Assembly (NCBI GenBank): GCA_003024985.2
Contig: PXIH01S0016882.1
Direction: 5' to 3' (one strand)
Length of the DNA: 10,271 nucleotides
DNA from: Euperipatoides rowelli
Lineage: Eukaryota > Onychophora > Udeonychophora > Euonychophora > Peripatopsidae
Shown here piece after piece: positions 1 through 7,623 of this stretch. Within the stretch, counting starts at the first letter, position 1, and every line of letters begins with the position of its first letter. Made by a program: the position numbers and the translations under genes. Below the pieces are notes generated by a model. It was not told the origin of the DNA, ran no database searches, and was given only the letters and a program-made list of their open reading frames with translations.

Positions 1-71
1 GGGCATCAAACATTTTTTTGGTTTAAGCCCGTTACATGGGCATCAAACATTTTTTTGGTTTAAGCCCGTTT
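1..71. repeat. Tandem pair of 37-bp hairpin-forming units
   Basis: Two adjacent copies begin with GGGCATCAAAC at 1 and 38. They are identical for about 34 bases and diverge only in the last few. Each unit can fold on itself: GGGC pairs with GCCC, and AAAC pairs with GTTT around a T-rich loop. The array is cut by the window edge, so the true copy number is unknown. It could be the end of a minisatellite or of a mobile element whose rest lies to the left. I see no coding content. Confidence 0.85.
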
Positions 72-712
72 AACATTTATTTTTTATCTAAGAGAAAACA
101 CCACTTACTAAAGTTTCTTAAATGATTGAGAATCATTATTCTTATGTTAGAGAGAGAGAGCGGGTAGATGGCGCTGTTACTGGCTTCGGTACATGCTCTT
201 TCCAATTAATATATAGGATAAATGCAAATTAGTGCTTAAACTTTATTTTTCCAAATATAGTTTAAGCATAATAAACAAGTAAACAAGATTTTGTTTACCA
301 TGAGCTGGCAAAATGATATTTACATTAAAAAAAAAAAAAAAAAAACTAAGTAAACGAATTATGCTTTGCTGTCATTAATTTAATTTTCAATCAATATTCA
401 TATTTTTGAGTAATTTATATTCTTACTGTTAATTTTAAAGTGTTAGTTTCCCTCGAGATCAGGGCTTTAGAAAGATGATCTTAAATACATATTACAGGAT
501 TTTTTTACTCTCTCAGCTGCAATTAAATTTATAATCAGTTTACTGTTTTCAGATTTATATGATTTATATGATAATTTATTTAAATTAACTTATTAAAATG
601 TACACTTTCTTTTAAAATAAGAAGGAAGTCTTGTTGAGTGACCTGTCGGATTTCTATGTAGCATTTAATGGAATCTATTTTAAATGTGTTTACAATTTTG
701 CCTAGTGCTAAA
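72..712. other. Unassigned AT-rich stretch with simple repeats
   Basis: I see no gene or recognisable element here. There is a short (GA)n run at 149-160. A perfect 8-bp inverted repeat lies at 279-286 and 291-298 with a GATT loop. A run of 19 A follows at 327-345 and could be the tail of an old retroposed sequence on the + strand, although nothing upstream of it is recognisable. A GATTTATAT doublet occurs near 552-570. Stops are dense in all frames. Confidence 0.6.
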
Positions 713-980
713 AAAATATTGGCTCAGATTCCGTTATCTGCCCACCAACATAATTAACGTTAGTGGTTGTGCAACAACTAAAACGTATTGGTGTGTAGAA
801 TTAGTATTTTTTCTCACCAATTTTAGTATATTTTCTTTACAGTCCTAACCTTACCGTAACCCTGAATCCTAGGAATATCTAGAGGTGAAATAATATTTTG
901 CTGAGTGCAAACTAGATAATTTCATTTTACTACTGTAAGCCATATTGGTGGGCAAAAAACGGAATCTGACAAAATATTTT
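713..980. mobile_element. MITE-like element with ~39-bp terminal inverted repeats
   Basis: The left arm at 713-751 and the right arm at 942-980 are reverse complements over about 39 bases with few mismatches. The core of the left arm is CAGATTCCGTT, then three variable bases, then TGCCCACCAA. The element is 268 bp and has no coding capacity, which is the usual form of a non-autonomous DNA transposon. AAAATATT occurs at both edges (713-720 and 971-978). It reads as an 8-bp direct repeat and, being nearly palindromic, also as an extension of the inverted repeat. If it is a target duplication, eight bases would suit the hAT superfamily, but that assignment is weak. An internal hairpin is listed separately. 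Confidence 0.75.
757..786. repeat. Internal hairpin just inside the left arm of the MITE-like element
   Basis: ACGTTAGTGGTTG at 757-769 pairs with CAACAACTAAAACGT at 772-786, with one mismatch and a two-base bulge around a two-base centre. Subterminal hairpins are seen in some non-autonomous DNA transposons and can be transposase-binding or structural sequences. Its function here is unknown. Confidence 0.6.
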
Positions 981-1534
981 AATAAATAACTTATGGGCTC
1001 TTAACCTTAGACCATTATATAGGTAGACAGGGGGGGCACTGAGAAGTGAAGCAAACATTAAAAAAAACCCCCACAATGTCACATGACATCGGGCAAAATT
1101 GATTGAAGCTTTACAGCTGCTGTATAATAGTCTAAGGAGAATATCTATTTTGTGAATGTGTTCTACTTGTTTTTCTGTTATAGTGTTCTCCTTACATGTT
1201 ACATTTTTGTGCAGTTTTTACTAAACTATGTTTTATTTTCTCAAAACATTAATTTCATGTAAATCTAGCTATAAGTTATTAGTTAATCTAATTATAAAAC
1301 TCGTAATGAATTATCAAGAGTGTGCTTTCTTATGGGGGATGGGGGTTCTAACACTGCATGCAATGATAGTTTTCCCATTTAATTCTTAAATTGTGGTTTA
1401 TGTACTAAACATAACATCAAATTGTCATAATGAATATACACATAACCAATATTTTATATTTATATTTATGTAAGATTGGGGGGGGGGGTGAGAAATTGAT
1501 ACAGAAAATAATAAGACATAGTCAAGGTTACTAG
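981..1534. other. Unassigned AT-rich stretch with G runs
   Basis: No gene, RNA or recognisable element is seen. Two poly-G tracts stand out, one near 1030-1036 and a longer one near 1479-1488. GGGGGATGGGGG at about 1335-1346 is a further G-rich patch. Stops are frequent in all six frames. Confidence 0.55.
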
Positions 1535-1742
1535 TATCAAAATTAGCTATCTCCACTCTGGTCGATTTTTCAGGAGAGCAGAAAAGCTGTTTCATCATTA
1601 GATATTTTTGTGCAATCTTAATGAAAGTTTTACTCTAGTTTATCTTGTGGTCTCTGAGGTAATAATAGTTAAATTTACACTAATAGCATTAATAGTTGCT
1701 AAGTAATTTGAGATTTAAAAATGGAGATAGCCATGTTTGATT
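1535..1742. mobile_element. Possible second MITE, bounded by ~21-bp inverted repeats
   Basis: The sequence at 1535-1555 and the reverse complement of 1722-1742 agree at about 17 of 21 positions. This includes a perfect 10-bp core, GCTATCTCCA at 1546-1555 against TGGAGATAGC at 1722-1731. The 208-bp interval has no coding capacity. The size and symmetric ends suit a short non-autonomous DNA transposon, but no convincing target-site duplication is visible and the inverted repeat could be the remnant of a fold-back sequence. The superfamily cannot be assigned. Confidence 0.45.
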
Positions 1743-2059
1743 CTAACTAATGTATAGAGTCATGTTTGCTTCCAACTTGGAACTTCAATATAGGCCCTAA
1801 TTCAATGTTATTTTCCTAGTTGGTTTTAAGGATTTAAAAATGCCTCTTTGGTGAGCATAATGTGTTTTTAGGTATTTTTAACTACTTTGGTACGGTACTT
1901 AACTCTTTAGAATATACAAATAAAACTCCTTAATAGTAATAAATTTAACTAACCCGGCTTCCACTTTCCACCATGCACCGGTGACCTAACTTAACAGTTA
2001 AATTAATTCATTTAATGAAATTATAATTATTAGTATACTAAAAAATTATTTTTGTATAG
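1743..2059. other. Unassigned AT-rich flank of the LINE
   Basis: Nothing recognisable is seen. A slightly GC-richer patch lies near 1952-1990. The stretch ends at an in-frame stop (2057-2059) just before the first LINE-like reading frame, so the 5' truncation point of the LINE is probably close to here. Confidence 0.5.
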
Positions 2060-3209
2060 AAAATTAATGAACAGGAAAAAATGACAAAATACTTTGAGAC
2101 TTATAATGGTGTGCATGGTGATATATTGTGTATACACTTTGGACTGGATATGCAAAGTGCTAATAGGGAAAGTTTTTGGGATAAAGTGGAAGTGATGAAA
2201 AAGGGGCTGAAATGGAAAAAAATTATGTATGCAGGTATTATATCCAGGATTGCTTTGATAAATTTGATATCTATTCCCCAGTTGATTTTTTGGCGCCATT
2301 CTATCATTTAGATAATAAAAGTTTTAATTTACTAAAAGGGATGTTTTTAAAAATTATTTATGGTGAAAAAAAAAAATTGTTGTCGTTTGAGAAGAACTGT
2401 TTGCCGAGAGATAAAGGTGGATTGGGGCTAATAAATTTTAGACTTTATATGCCAAAGTAGCAGTAAATAGTATTGTGAGATTTGCTGGTGTGATAGGAGT
2501 TACTAATTTGAAATTATGGTTTTTGAATCTTTGAAGAAATAATAAACTAATTAAGTACATTCATAAATGGTATGTAAAGCTGTATGGAGAGGTTGCACAG
2601 CAAAAGGAAGTTAAAAGGTATAGATATCAACATTGTGCAATATTTGAAAAAAGTAGTTTTTATCAGAATTATAGATTGAACAATGTAAATACGAAGTTAT
2701 TGTCCAAAATGAAATGTGGTGCAAGTCTGTTAAATTTTGGGATAAAGTTCATGTTGAAGATTCTTCCAACGAGAGGTATGCTGCACAAGAGAAATATATT
2801 GCGAGGGGTTGATGAGTTTTGTTTATTTTGTAAAAATTTTGAGGAAGATGCAGAGCATTTATTTATCAACTGTAAACATTTAACTATTTATAGTAGAATG
2901 GCATTTTATTGTATTAATAGGGAGGCAAAACTAAACAAAATTGAACAGTTGTATCATGGTTTTTATACACATATTCCNTTGATATACAAAAAGTGGCTGC
3001 TAATTGTTTTTAATGCCATATGGGTTTATCGGTGCAAGAATATTTTGGATATGAATAGCATTCTTTTGAAGGCAATAATTAGAGACAGAATAATTTTTGA
3101 ATTCAAGAAAGACTTTCAGCTTTATAAAATTGTTTGGATCAAGAAACATTGTCCAATGGATTTAGTTAAAAACATACAAGAGTTATCTTCAATGTGCAGC
3201 TACATATAG
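2060..3209 (+). pseudogene. LINE ORF2 remnant: C-terminal reverse transcriptase and CCHC region
   Basis: Three frames join into one LINE C-terminus. From 2060 to about 2295 the frame carries the 'W..kv...lkWkk...AGIISRIALIN' block that follows the reverse-transcriptase catalytic core. A shift near 2295 leads to the frame with LPRDKGGLGLINFRLY (2401-2450), the conserved GGLGL block. A second shift near 2451 leads to the frame running to the TAG at 3207-3209, broken by a TGA at 2532-2534. In that last frame, LPTRGMLHKRN is followed by a C-x2-C-x8-H-x4-C motif (CLFC, then EHLFINC, 2820-2873). The W...IW.YRCKN block characteristic of LINE C-termini comes next. One base near 2978 is N. With two frameshifts and a stop the copy cannot make protein. 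Such proteins normally nick and reverse-transcribe at the chromosomal target; only the part after the catalytic YxDD is present. Confidence 0.88.
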
Positions 3210-3400
3210 TTTGGTGGACAAGTTTTAATGTTTTGACTTTGTAAATGGGTGTGGTTTATTTATTTGGGGCTGAATTGTAATGGGGTAATTTTATAGCAGA
3301 ATTGAAAGATTTTTAAGAATTTATTGTATCTGGGTTTTAATTTTTATGTTTTTGTTTGTACTGTAAGTTTTAATAAAAAAAAAAATTGCTAAAAAAAAAA
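3210..3400 (+). other. LINE 3' UTR and poly(A) tail
   Basis: After the TAG at 3207-3209 comes a G/T-rich 3' UTR of about 165 bases. An AATAAA signal at 3372-3377 merges directly into an A run (3375-3385), and a second A run lies at 3391-3400. The merged signal and tail are typical of LINEs whose RNA is reverse-transcribed from its own poly(A). I see no strong 3' stem-loop of the kind used by stringent-type LINEs. Confidence 0.7.
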
Positions 3401-4136
3401 TAATTACATAAATTCATCTATAAATGAAGTTGCAAAATGCACCTCTTAAGGACCATATTCCTACAACATTAATAGTGAGACTGCTGACTTGCAGAGACTG
3501 AGAACTTAAGCTTAGTAAGAATAGAAAAAATAAAATAACACTGCACATGCTGTTCGGTGAAATGTAAGAGGTCCTACTGCAATACAGTGGTTTTTCAGCC
3601 AAAGGCTATACACAACATCATATTTCTAAAAAATTAAACTGCTCAAATAAATTAATTAATTGGTTAGTATGTGTAAACAAAACTAAATAGATTAATTGAA
3701 TATAACAATAGATATTAATGTTTAATGTAGAGCAATTTTGAGGTTAGGAAATCTCTGGGATTGTGGGAATTCGGAGTGTTGCCTATAAATTACAATAAAT
3801 TATTAGTCTCTGTTTTATTTTTTCAAAGTTTTTAATTTAACCTATCAAATATACACTAAATTTACAGTAATTAAACAACTTTGGTTAAAGATTTTCATTA
3901 TGAATTTTTGAGATCAAAGTCATTGAAACATAAGGAATATGTTAAGGCTCCTATAATCATCTTCTAGATGAATTTGTTTTATTTTAACAAATTTGAAAAT
4001 GCCCATATTGTTCTCACTCCTTAATATGATTAAGTTTAAACATTTTTATCTTTCAGGTTGTAATACCTCATTTTAATAATGGATAATGGTATTGTTTTTT
4101 TTTGTTTTTTTTCATATTTTGTGGCCCTTTTTTTTA
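3401..4136. other. Unassigned AT-rich stretch
   Basis: No gene or repeat family is recognised. A 62-codon open frame on the - strand (3414-3602) has low-complexity Leu/Ser-rich content and no family resemblance, so I do not call it. Long T runs occur near 4095-4135. The stretch could hold the remains of older elements beyond recognition. Confidence 0.5.
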
Positions 4137-4201
4137 ACATTCCTTGCTGACACATGTCAGAGCAATATTAAATAAATAAATGAAATGAAATAAAGGAATG
4201 T
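4137..4201 (+). repeat. A-rich (AAAT)n-like tail inside a 9-bp inverted repeat
   Basis: ACATTCCTT at 4137-4145 is perfectly complementary to AAGGAATGT at 4193-4201. Between them lie a TGACA-CA-TGTCA dyad (4148-4159) and a run of AAAT and GAAAT units. Short AAAT-type repeats are common at the 3' ends of CR1/L2-like LINEs and related SINEs, so this may be such a tail, but no coding remnant precedes it. The inverted repeat may be coincidental or may mark a tiny fold-back element. Confidence 0.4.
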
Positions 4202-4538
4202 CACAAAGATTAGTATTGTCTTCTACTCTGTTCTCTATCTACAATGACAATCTATTAAAAATATATTCATAAATGAAATTCATGAGATTTTACACCATGT
4301 ATAAACAAGTACACTGCAGCGGTGTTATCAGATTTTGACGAGAGGAAGCAAAGTTGGAAAAAAATAGGCCCCAAGGACATGCTATATTTTGTTAAGTTTT
4401 TTTTTTTTTAATTCTTTGACTGACTATATTTGCTAAACTTTTTATCCTCAGTATATTTGATGAACTTTTTTTTTTGGCTGGTTTGTGCATTGTAATTATA
4501 TTTTCATGAATTTCTTGTGCATATTTATAAGGAAAATA
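4202..4538. other. Unassigned AT-rich stretch
   Basis: No gene, RNA or element is recognised. It contains several T homopolymers of 9 to 10 bases, near 4399 and 4467, and a patch of ordinary composition at 4315-4385 with no open frame. Confidence 0.5.
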
Positions 4539-4585
4539 TAACACAAATCAAAGTAAACATCTGGTGTTTGCTTTGATTTGTGTTA
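4539..4585. repeat. Near-perfect 21-bp hairpin with a 5-nt loop
   Basis: The arm TAACACAAATCAAAGTAAAC(A) at 4539-4559 is complementary to 4565-4585 over 21 bases, with a single T/G wobble position and the loop TCTGG. This is much longer than expected by chance even in AT-rich DNA, because the arms include GC-containing, non-repetitive sequence. It could be a compact fold-back element, the joined ends of a collapsed MITE, or a short RNA hairpin. The stem is shorter than usual for an animal microRNA precursor, so I do not call it a microRNA. Confidence 0.75.
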
Positions 4586-4586
4586 A

Positions 4587-4608
4587 GATGATGTCATTGA
4601 TGATGTCA
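4587..4608. repeat. Direct repeat GATGATGTCA x2
   Basis: GATGATGTCA occurs at 4587-4596 and 4599-4608, separated by TT, directly after the hairpin. Each copy contains TGATGTCA, one base from the palindromic CRE core TGACGTCA. This is either a simple duplication or a pair of bZIP-like sites; nothing nearby shows a promoter. Confidence 0.5.
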
Positions 4609-4950
4609 CCACTATTTTCTAACATTATATAAATCTTATATTTTCACACTTTTTAAATGAAATAAGAAAATTTGATGAATTAAATATACATTTTTTTTTT
4701 TGGCAAAATAAAACAAATGACAAAATAGCATTGAAAAAACACATTTAAACATAATGAGCTCTTTACTCTTGACAGAGTTGACAAATATAATTTTTTTTAA
4801 AATATTTTTTGTTCAGAATAGATATTAAGTTTGCAATAAATATGCTTAATATAAAACTAGTCAAAACCTATCAAAATCGATGTTAATTTTTTTAGGGGAC
4901 CAAAATTTTGTGTCATGTTTGGAACTATGGTAAATACGCCCAGGTTATTT
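4609..4950. other. Unassigned AT-rich stretch
   Basis: Nothing recognisable is seen: T homopolymers, no open frame of note, and no symmetric ends. It leads into the poly-C tract that precedes the tandem array. Confidence 0.5.
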
Positions 4951-4953
4951 GCT

Positions 4954-5030
4954 CCCCCCCCCCCCATCCCCCCAAAAAATGGGAAAGTCTATTTTCATTG
5001 TCTAAAATGACAGAATTCAATTGCCCCCCA
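4954..5030. repeat. Poly-C tract and degenerate leader of the tandem array
   Basis: Twelve C at 4954-4965, then ATCCCCCC, form a strongly strand-asymmetric C-rich patch. The sequence up to 5030 ends in TTGCCCCCCA, resembling the C-rich segment that ends each unit of the array that follows, so it may be a degenerate first unit. Such tracts are prone to slippage and sequencing error. Confidence 0.55.
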
Positions 5031-5485
5031 CTAGCACCCCTATATGATTCTACACCTCTAGAGTAACACAAATTTCAAAATTGAACTAAATCGGAGCATT
5101 TAAAAAAAATTTGATTTTGGACACCCCCCCCCCTAGCACCCCCATGTAACCACCTAGGACTTGATCTTTTATATACATATTCTAGACATCTAGTGTAACA
5201 CCAATTTCAAATTTGAACTTAATTGGAGCATTTTAAAAAAATTAGATTTTTTGGGCCCCCCTTAAGCACCCCCATGTGACCACCTAGGACCTTGATTTTT
5301 TAATATACATATTCTAGACCACTAGTGCACCACCGATTTCAAATTTGAACATAATTGGAGCATTTTAAAATTTAGATTTTTGGGGTCCCCCTAGCAACCC
5401 ATGTGACCACCTAGGACCTTGACCTTTTATATACATATTCTAGACCTCTAGTGTAACACAAATTTCAAATTTCAACTTAATCGGA
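5031..5485. repeat. Tandem array, about 3.6 units of 126-132 bp
   Basis: Each unit carries, in order: CTAGCACCCCC, ATGTGACCACCTAGGACC, a TATACATATTCTAGA block, CTAGTGTAACAC, AATTTCAAATTTGAACTTAA, and a TCGGAGCATTTTAAAA block ending in C-rich sequence. The AATTTCAAAT block recurs at 5071, 5203, 5335 and 5461, giving spacings of 132, 132 and 126. The first unit is about 30 bp shorter in its left half. No frame is open through the units, so it is not a protein repeat. The units differ by scattered substitutions and small indels, which suggests an old array. The last unit gives way at about 5485 to TCGGACAAACAATTGG and unique sequence. Confidence 0.88.
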
Positions 5486-5831
5486 CAAACAATTGGGGAG
5501 AAAATTCAAAATTTTAAGAGTTCAGAATGACAGATACANGGAAAAAATTTGTTTTTAAATATATTAATAATTCATCATCATAATTTAGTGCATTCTCCAA
5601 GGCGGAAGTTCACACATTTAAATTGCAATGTATCATAAATCTTCTACAGTTAATAAGTAGTTTGAATGCCTTAAACAAATAAGTGAAAAATTAAATATCA
5701 AAGATGTTAAGGATGTGCTAAATATTTTTAATTTTAGAATCCCAACTAAATTTCAATCTAAAATACACCAGATAATTATTTTTGAAGACTTGGTAATAAT
5801 ATGAAAGTAAATTTAGTTAAGAACTGCTTTT
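5486..5831. other. Unassigned AT-rich stretch before the second LINE remnant
   Basis: No family is recognised, and there is one N at about 5539. Upstream parts of the second LINE may lie here, but in-frame stops at 5808-5810 and 5814-5816 and the lack of recognisable blocks prevent a call. Confidence 0.45.
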
Positions 5832-6230
5832 CCATTATGGATAAAATTGCGTTTAGCTCCAATAACTATGATTTTATGTAAACACTTTTGCTTAATGTGT
5901 TATTCACTAAGGACCTTTCTCAACAAAATATTGTATTGACTGTAATACTTCTTTTCTTTTTGTGGTCTAACAGAAGATGTACATCATTTATTGTTTAATT
6001 GTACATATTTTGAAAATTCGAGACAGCTTTTCAGTCAGGTCTTTGGAATTTTCTTCAATCAAAATGATTTGTTCTCAATCTTTCTCCAAATTATGCAACA
6101 AAAAAAAATATTGTTATTCTTGCTTGGCACATGATTTGGAAGATAAGGAACAATTGTATCTTCAGTCATATGAAGCTTAGACCCTGGAATTACTTTGTTG
6201 CTAAAATTAAAAAGATTTACACAAGGGCCG
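5832..6230 (+). pseudogene. Second, more decayed LINE C-terminus (L1/Tx1-like)
   Basis: One frame from 5832 to about 6108 has two stops and carries PLWIKLRLAPITMIL. About 31 residues later it carries SFCGLTEDVHHLLFNC, the C-terminal cysteine-histidine region of L1-group LINEs. The first cysteine of the expected C-x2-C is replaced by phenylalanine. Around the A run at 6100-6109 the reading shifts, and the new frame carries LAWHMIWKIRNNCIF, the W..IW..RN block that follows in this domain. The order and spacing match the same region of the LINE at 2820-3060, but the sequences differ widely, so this is a different family. No poly(A) tail or 5' part is recognised. The alternative, that the motif arose by chance, is unlikely given three blocks in order. 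Confidence 0.72.
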
Positions 6231-6337
6231 TGCCACCTTCGAGTGGTGCATTTCCCACTGCACCACCAGAACCATATTCTCACAGAGGTCTCCACGGTTC
6301 TCTTCAGAACCGCGGAGACCTTGGTTTGGGTCTGTGA
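6224..6337. other. GC-rich island with two stem-loops
   Basis: This patch is far richer in G+C than its surroundings. GTGGTGCA and TGCACCAC (about 6244-6267) form an 8-bp stem with an 8-base loop. AGGTCTCCACGGTTCT at 6286-6301 pairs with 6306-6321 over 16 bases with one mismatch and a CTTC loop; the stem extends to about 19 pairs if a G/T wobble is allowed. The patch lies directly behind the second LINE remnant, whose last frame stays open to about 6337, so it could be the 3' part of that element. The inner GGTTCT-CTTC-AGAACC resembles the histone mRNA 3' stem-loop in size, but it lacks the usual T-rich loop start and no histone gene is present. Confidence 0.65.
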
Positions 6338-7042
6338 ACGTTTACACTGAAAAAATTAGAGGTGCTCCAAGCTGGCCAGTAAACCGTTGTTTAAGATTTA
6401 AATTTGCTTCCTTACATTGTTATGAGGTAAAATGGCATTCACCTCAATTTATCAATTTTAAAACAAAATAGGATCCATAGGTTCTGTTATAGGATTTTAC
6501 TTTAAAAAATCATATTAATTTATTTTTCACAAATGTACTATTATAAAAATATAAAAACGTATTTGATGTTAATTCATTGATAACCTTTTCAAAAGAAATT
6601 TGTTATTTGATTTTGGTTAATAAGTGTGTTTTGGGGAGAGATAGACCCCTCCTCCTCCAAAATAAAATTAAATATTAAAGATTCTAAAAATATTTCATAC
6701 AAAATAGTACATAAATTACTAATATCATTATGCATAAAATATTTTTTTAATTGTATACTATAATAAAATATTTTCTGTTAAAAAAAACATAAAAATTCCC
6801 TAAACACAATTAATTTAATAACTTTGAACATGAAAACATTTTAATTAAACATCTTATAATACATAAATATTGATGCAGAGGCGGCGCTATTTGTATCTTA
6901 CATAATAGTGAACAATCAATCATATTTGTTTTCAATGTGTCTATTTTACACCCATTAAACATTATTAATCATTTATTAATATACTGTACATTTTCACAAC
7001 TTATCACAATTCACTTTCATTTTGATTTCTTTTTCTTTTCAA
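6338..7042. other. Unassigned AT-rich stretch
   Basis: No gene, RNA or element is recognised. The first part (6338-6400) is of moderate GC and may belong to the same insertion as the island before it. The rest is very AT-rich. A small GC patch GAGGCGGCGC occurs at about 6878-6887. Confidence 0.45.
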
Positions 7043-7170
7043 TACAGTTAACTCTTTATTTACCTTGGGGTTGCATTTTTTGAAATCGATATGAAAATTA
7101 AAAAAAAAAAAAAAACATATAAATGAAACAAAATCTTTCCATAAGAAATAATGGAAAATCTAAGAGTAAG
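7043..7170 (+). mobile_element. Possible end of a pogo/Tigger-like DNA transposon or MITE
   Basis: TACAGTTAACTCTTTATTTA at 7043, the later GAAATCGATAT, and the CCATAAGAAATAATGGAAAA block near 7140 resemble, from general knowledge, the ends of pogo/Tigger-type elements. Those insert at TA and begin with CAG. I could not find a matching inverted end downstream, so this may be a single broken end or a chance resemblance. A run of 16 A lies at 7100-7115. Confidence 0.25.
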
Positions 7171-7623
7171 GCAAAGTAATGGAATAAACATTTTTTTATT
7201 TAATTCCATGGAGTTCATGATGTTATTTCCCATAAAATAGTACCTACAGTTGTGTGAACAGGAGAATAGGATGGGTTTGAATCTAAGGTAGAAAACATTT
7301 AATCATACCAAAATATTCTCATAAAGATTTTGAACAAATGTGAAATAAATTGATATAATCTCTAAGACTATCACAATATTTACCCATTAAAATTTTAGTT
7401 GAGTAAGGTAAGGCTACTAATATGTGAAAAAAAAAATTAGTATAGAAATAAGCATCATTAGAAATTTTTATGAAATGTTTGGCTTATTTAATGTCATTGG
7501 TTGTAGCCACACTTCTTATGAGAATGTATTTTACAGAAAGTATTGAATATTATTGTATATAATTGATTGCTTTACAACCAGCATTTAATAGGTCATCTGC
7601 CAAAAGGAGTACGCATCTTATTG
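7171..7623. other. Unassigned AT-rich stretch
   Basis: No gene, RNA or element is recognised. Stops are dense in all frames and no symmetric repeats stand out. Confidence 0.5.

Larger units (their letters stand above)
2060..3400 (+). mobile_element. 5'-truncated Tx1/L1-type non-LTR retrotransposon
   Basis: This is the 3' end of a LINE: the last part of the reverse transcriptase, the C-terminal cysteine-rich region, a 3' UTR of about 165 bases, and an A-rich tail at 3375-3400 interrupted by TTGCT. The endonuclease and the catalytic part of the reverse transcriptase are missing, as expected from incomplete target-primed reverse transcription. I compared the flanks and found no convincing target-site duplication, only a loose similarity around AATTCAT on both sides. 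Family knowledge places elements with this C-terminal architecture in the L1/Tx1 group. The exact clade would need a protein search. Confidence 0.85.

Noticed and set aside
2030-2307. Two open frames on the - strand opposite the LINE
   Set aside because: They are shadows of the LINE reverse-transcriptase remnant on the + strand, which carries recognisable motifs.
2060-3420. Target-site duplication around the LINE
   Set aside because: Only a loose AATTCAT...ATGAA similarity between the flanks; no exact repeat at the expected positions.
3414-3602. 62-codon open frame on the - strand
   Set aside because: Low-complexity Leu/Ser/Phe-rich composition, no family resemblance and no supporting signals; expected by chance in AT-rich DNA.
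4539-4585. microRNA precursor
   Set aside because: The stem is only 21 pairs with a 5-nt loop, shorter than usual animal precursors, and there is no expression evidence.
5031-5485. CRISPR array
   Set aside because: Units are contiguous and about 127 bp with no alternation of short repeats and unique spacers; the setting is eukaryotic.
5930-5972. Host-gene exon starting after the CTAACAG at 5966-5972
   Set aside because: The pyrimidine-rich stretch ending in CAG looks like a splice acceptor, but the frame before it continues the LINE C-terminal spacing, so the similarity is better explained as a decayed LINE.
6059-6295. 78-codon open frame on the - strand
   Set aside because: It overlaps the second LINE remnant and GC island in antisense and shows no domain of its own.
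6292-6315. Histone mRNA 3' stem-loop
   Set aside because: The GGTTCT-CTTC-AGAACC core has the right stem and loop size, but the loop starts with C, the stem runs on well past six pairs, and no histone gene lies upstream.
6224-6337. tRNA gene or tRNA-derived SINE head
   Set aside because: No cloverleaf can be drawn and there is no convincing A-box or B-box; GGTTCTCTTC departs from the B-box consensus.
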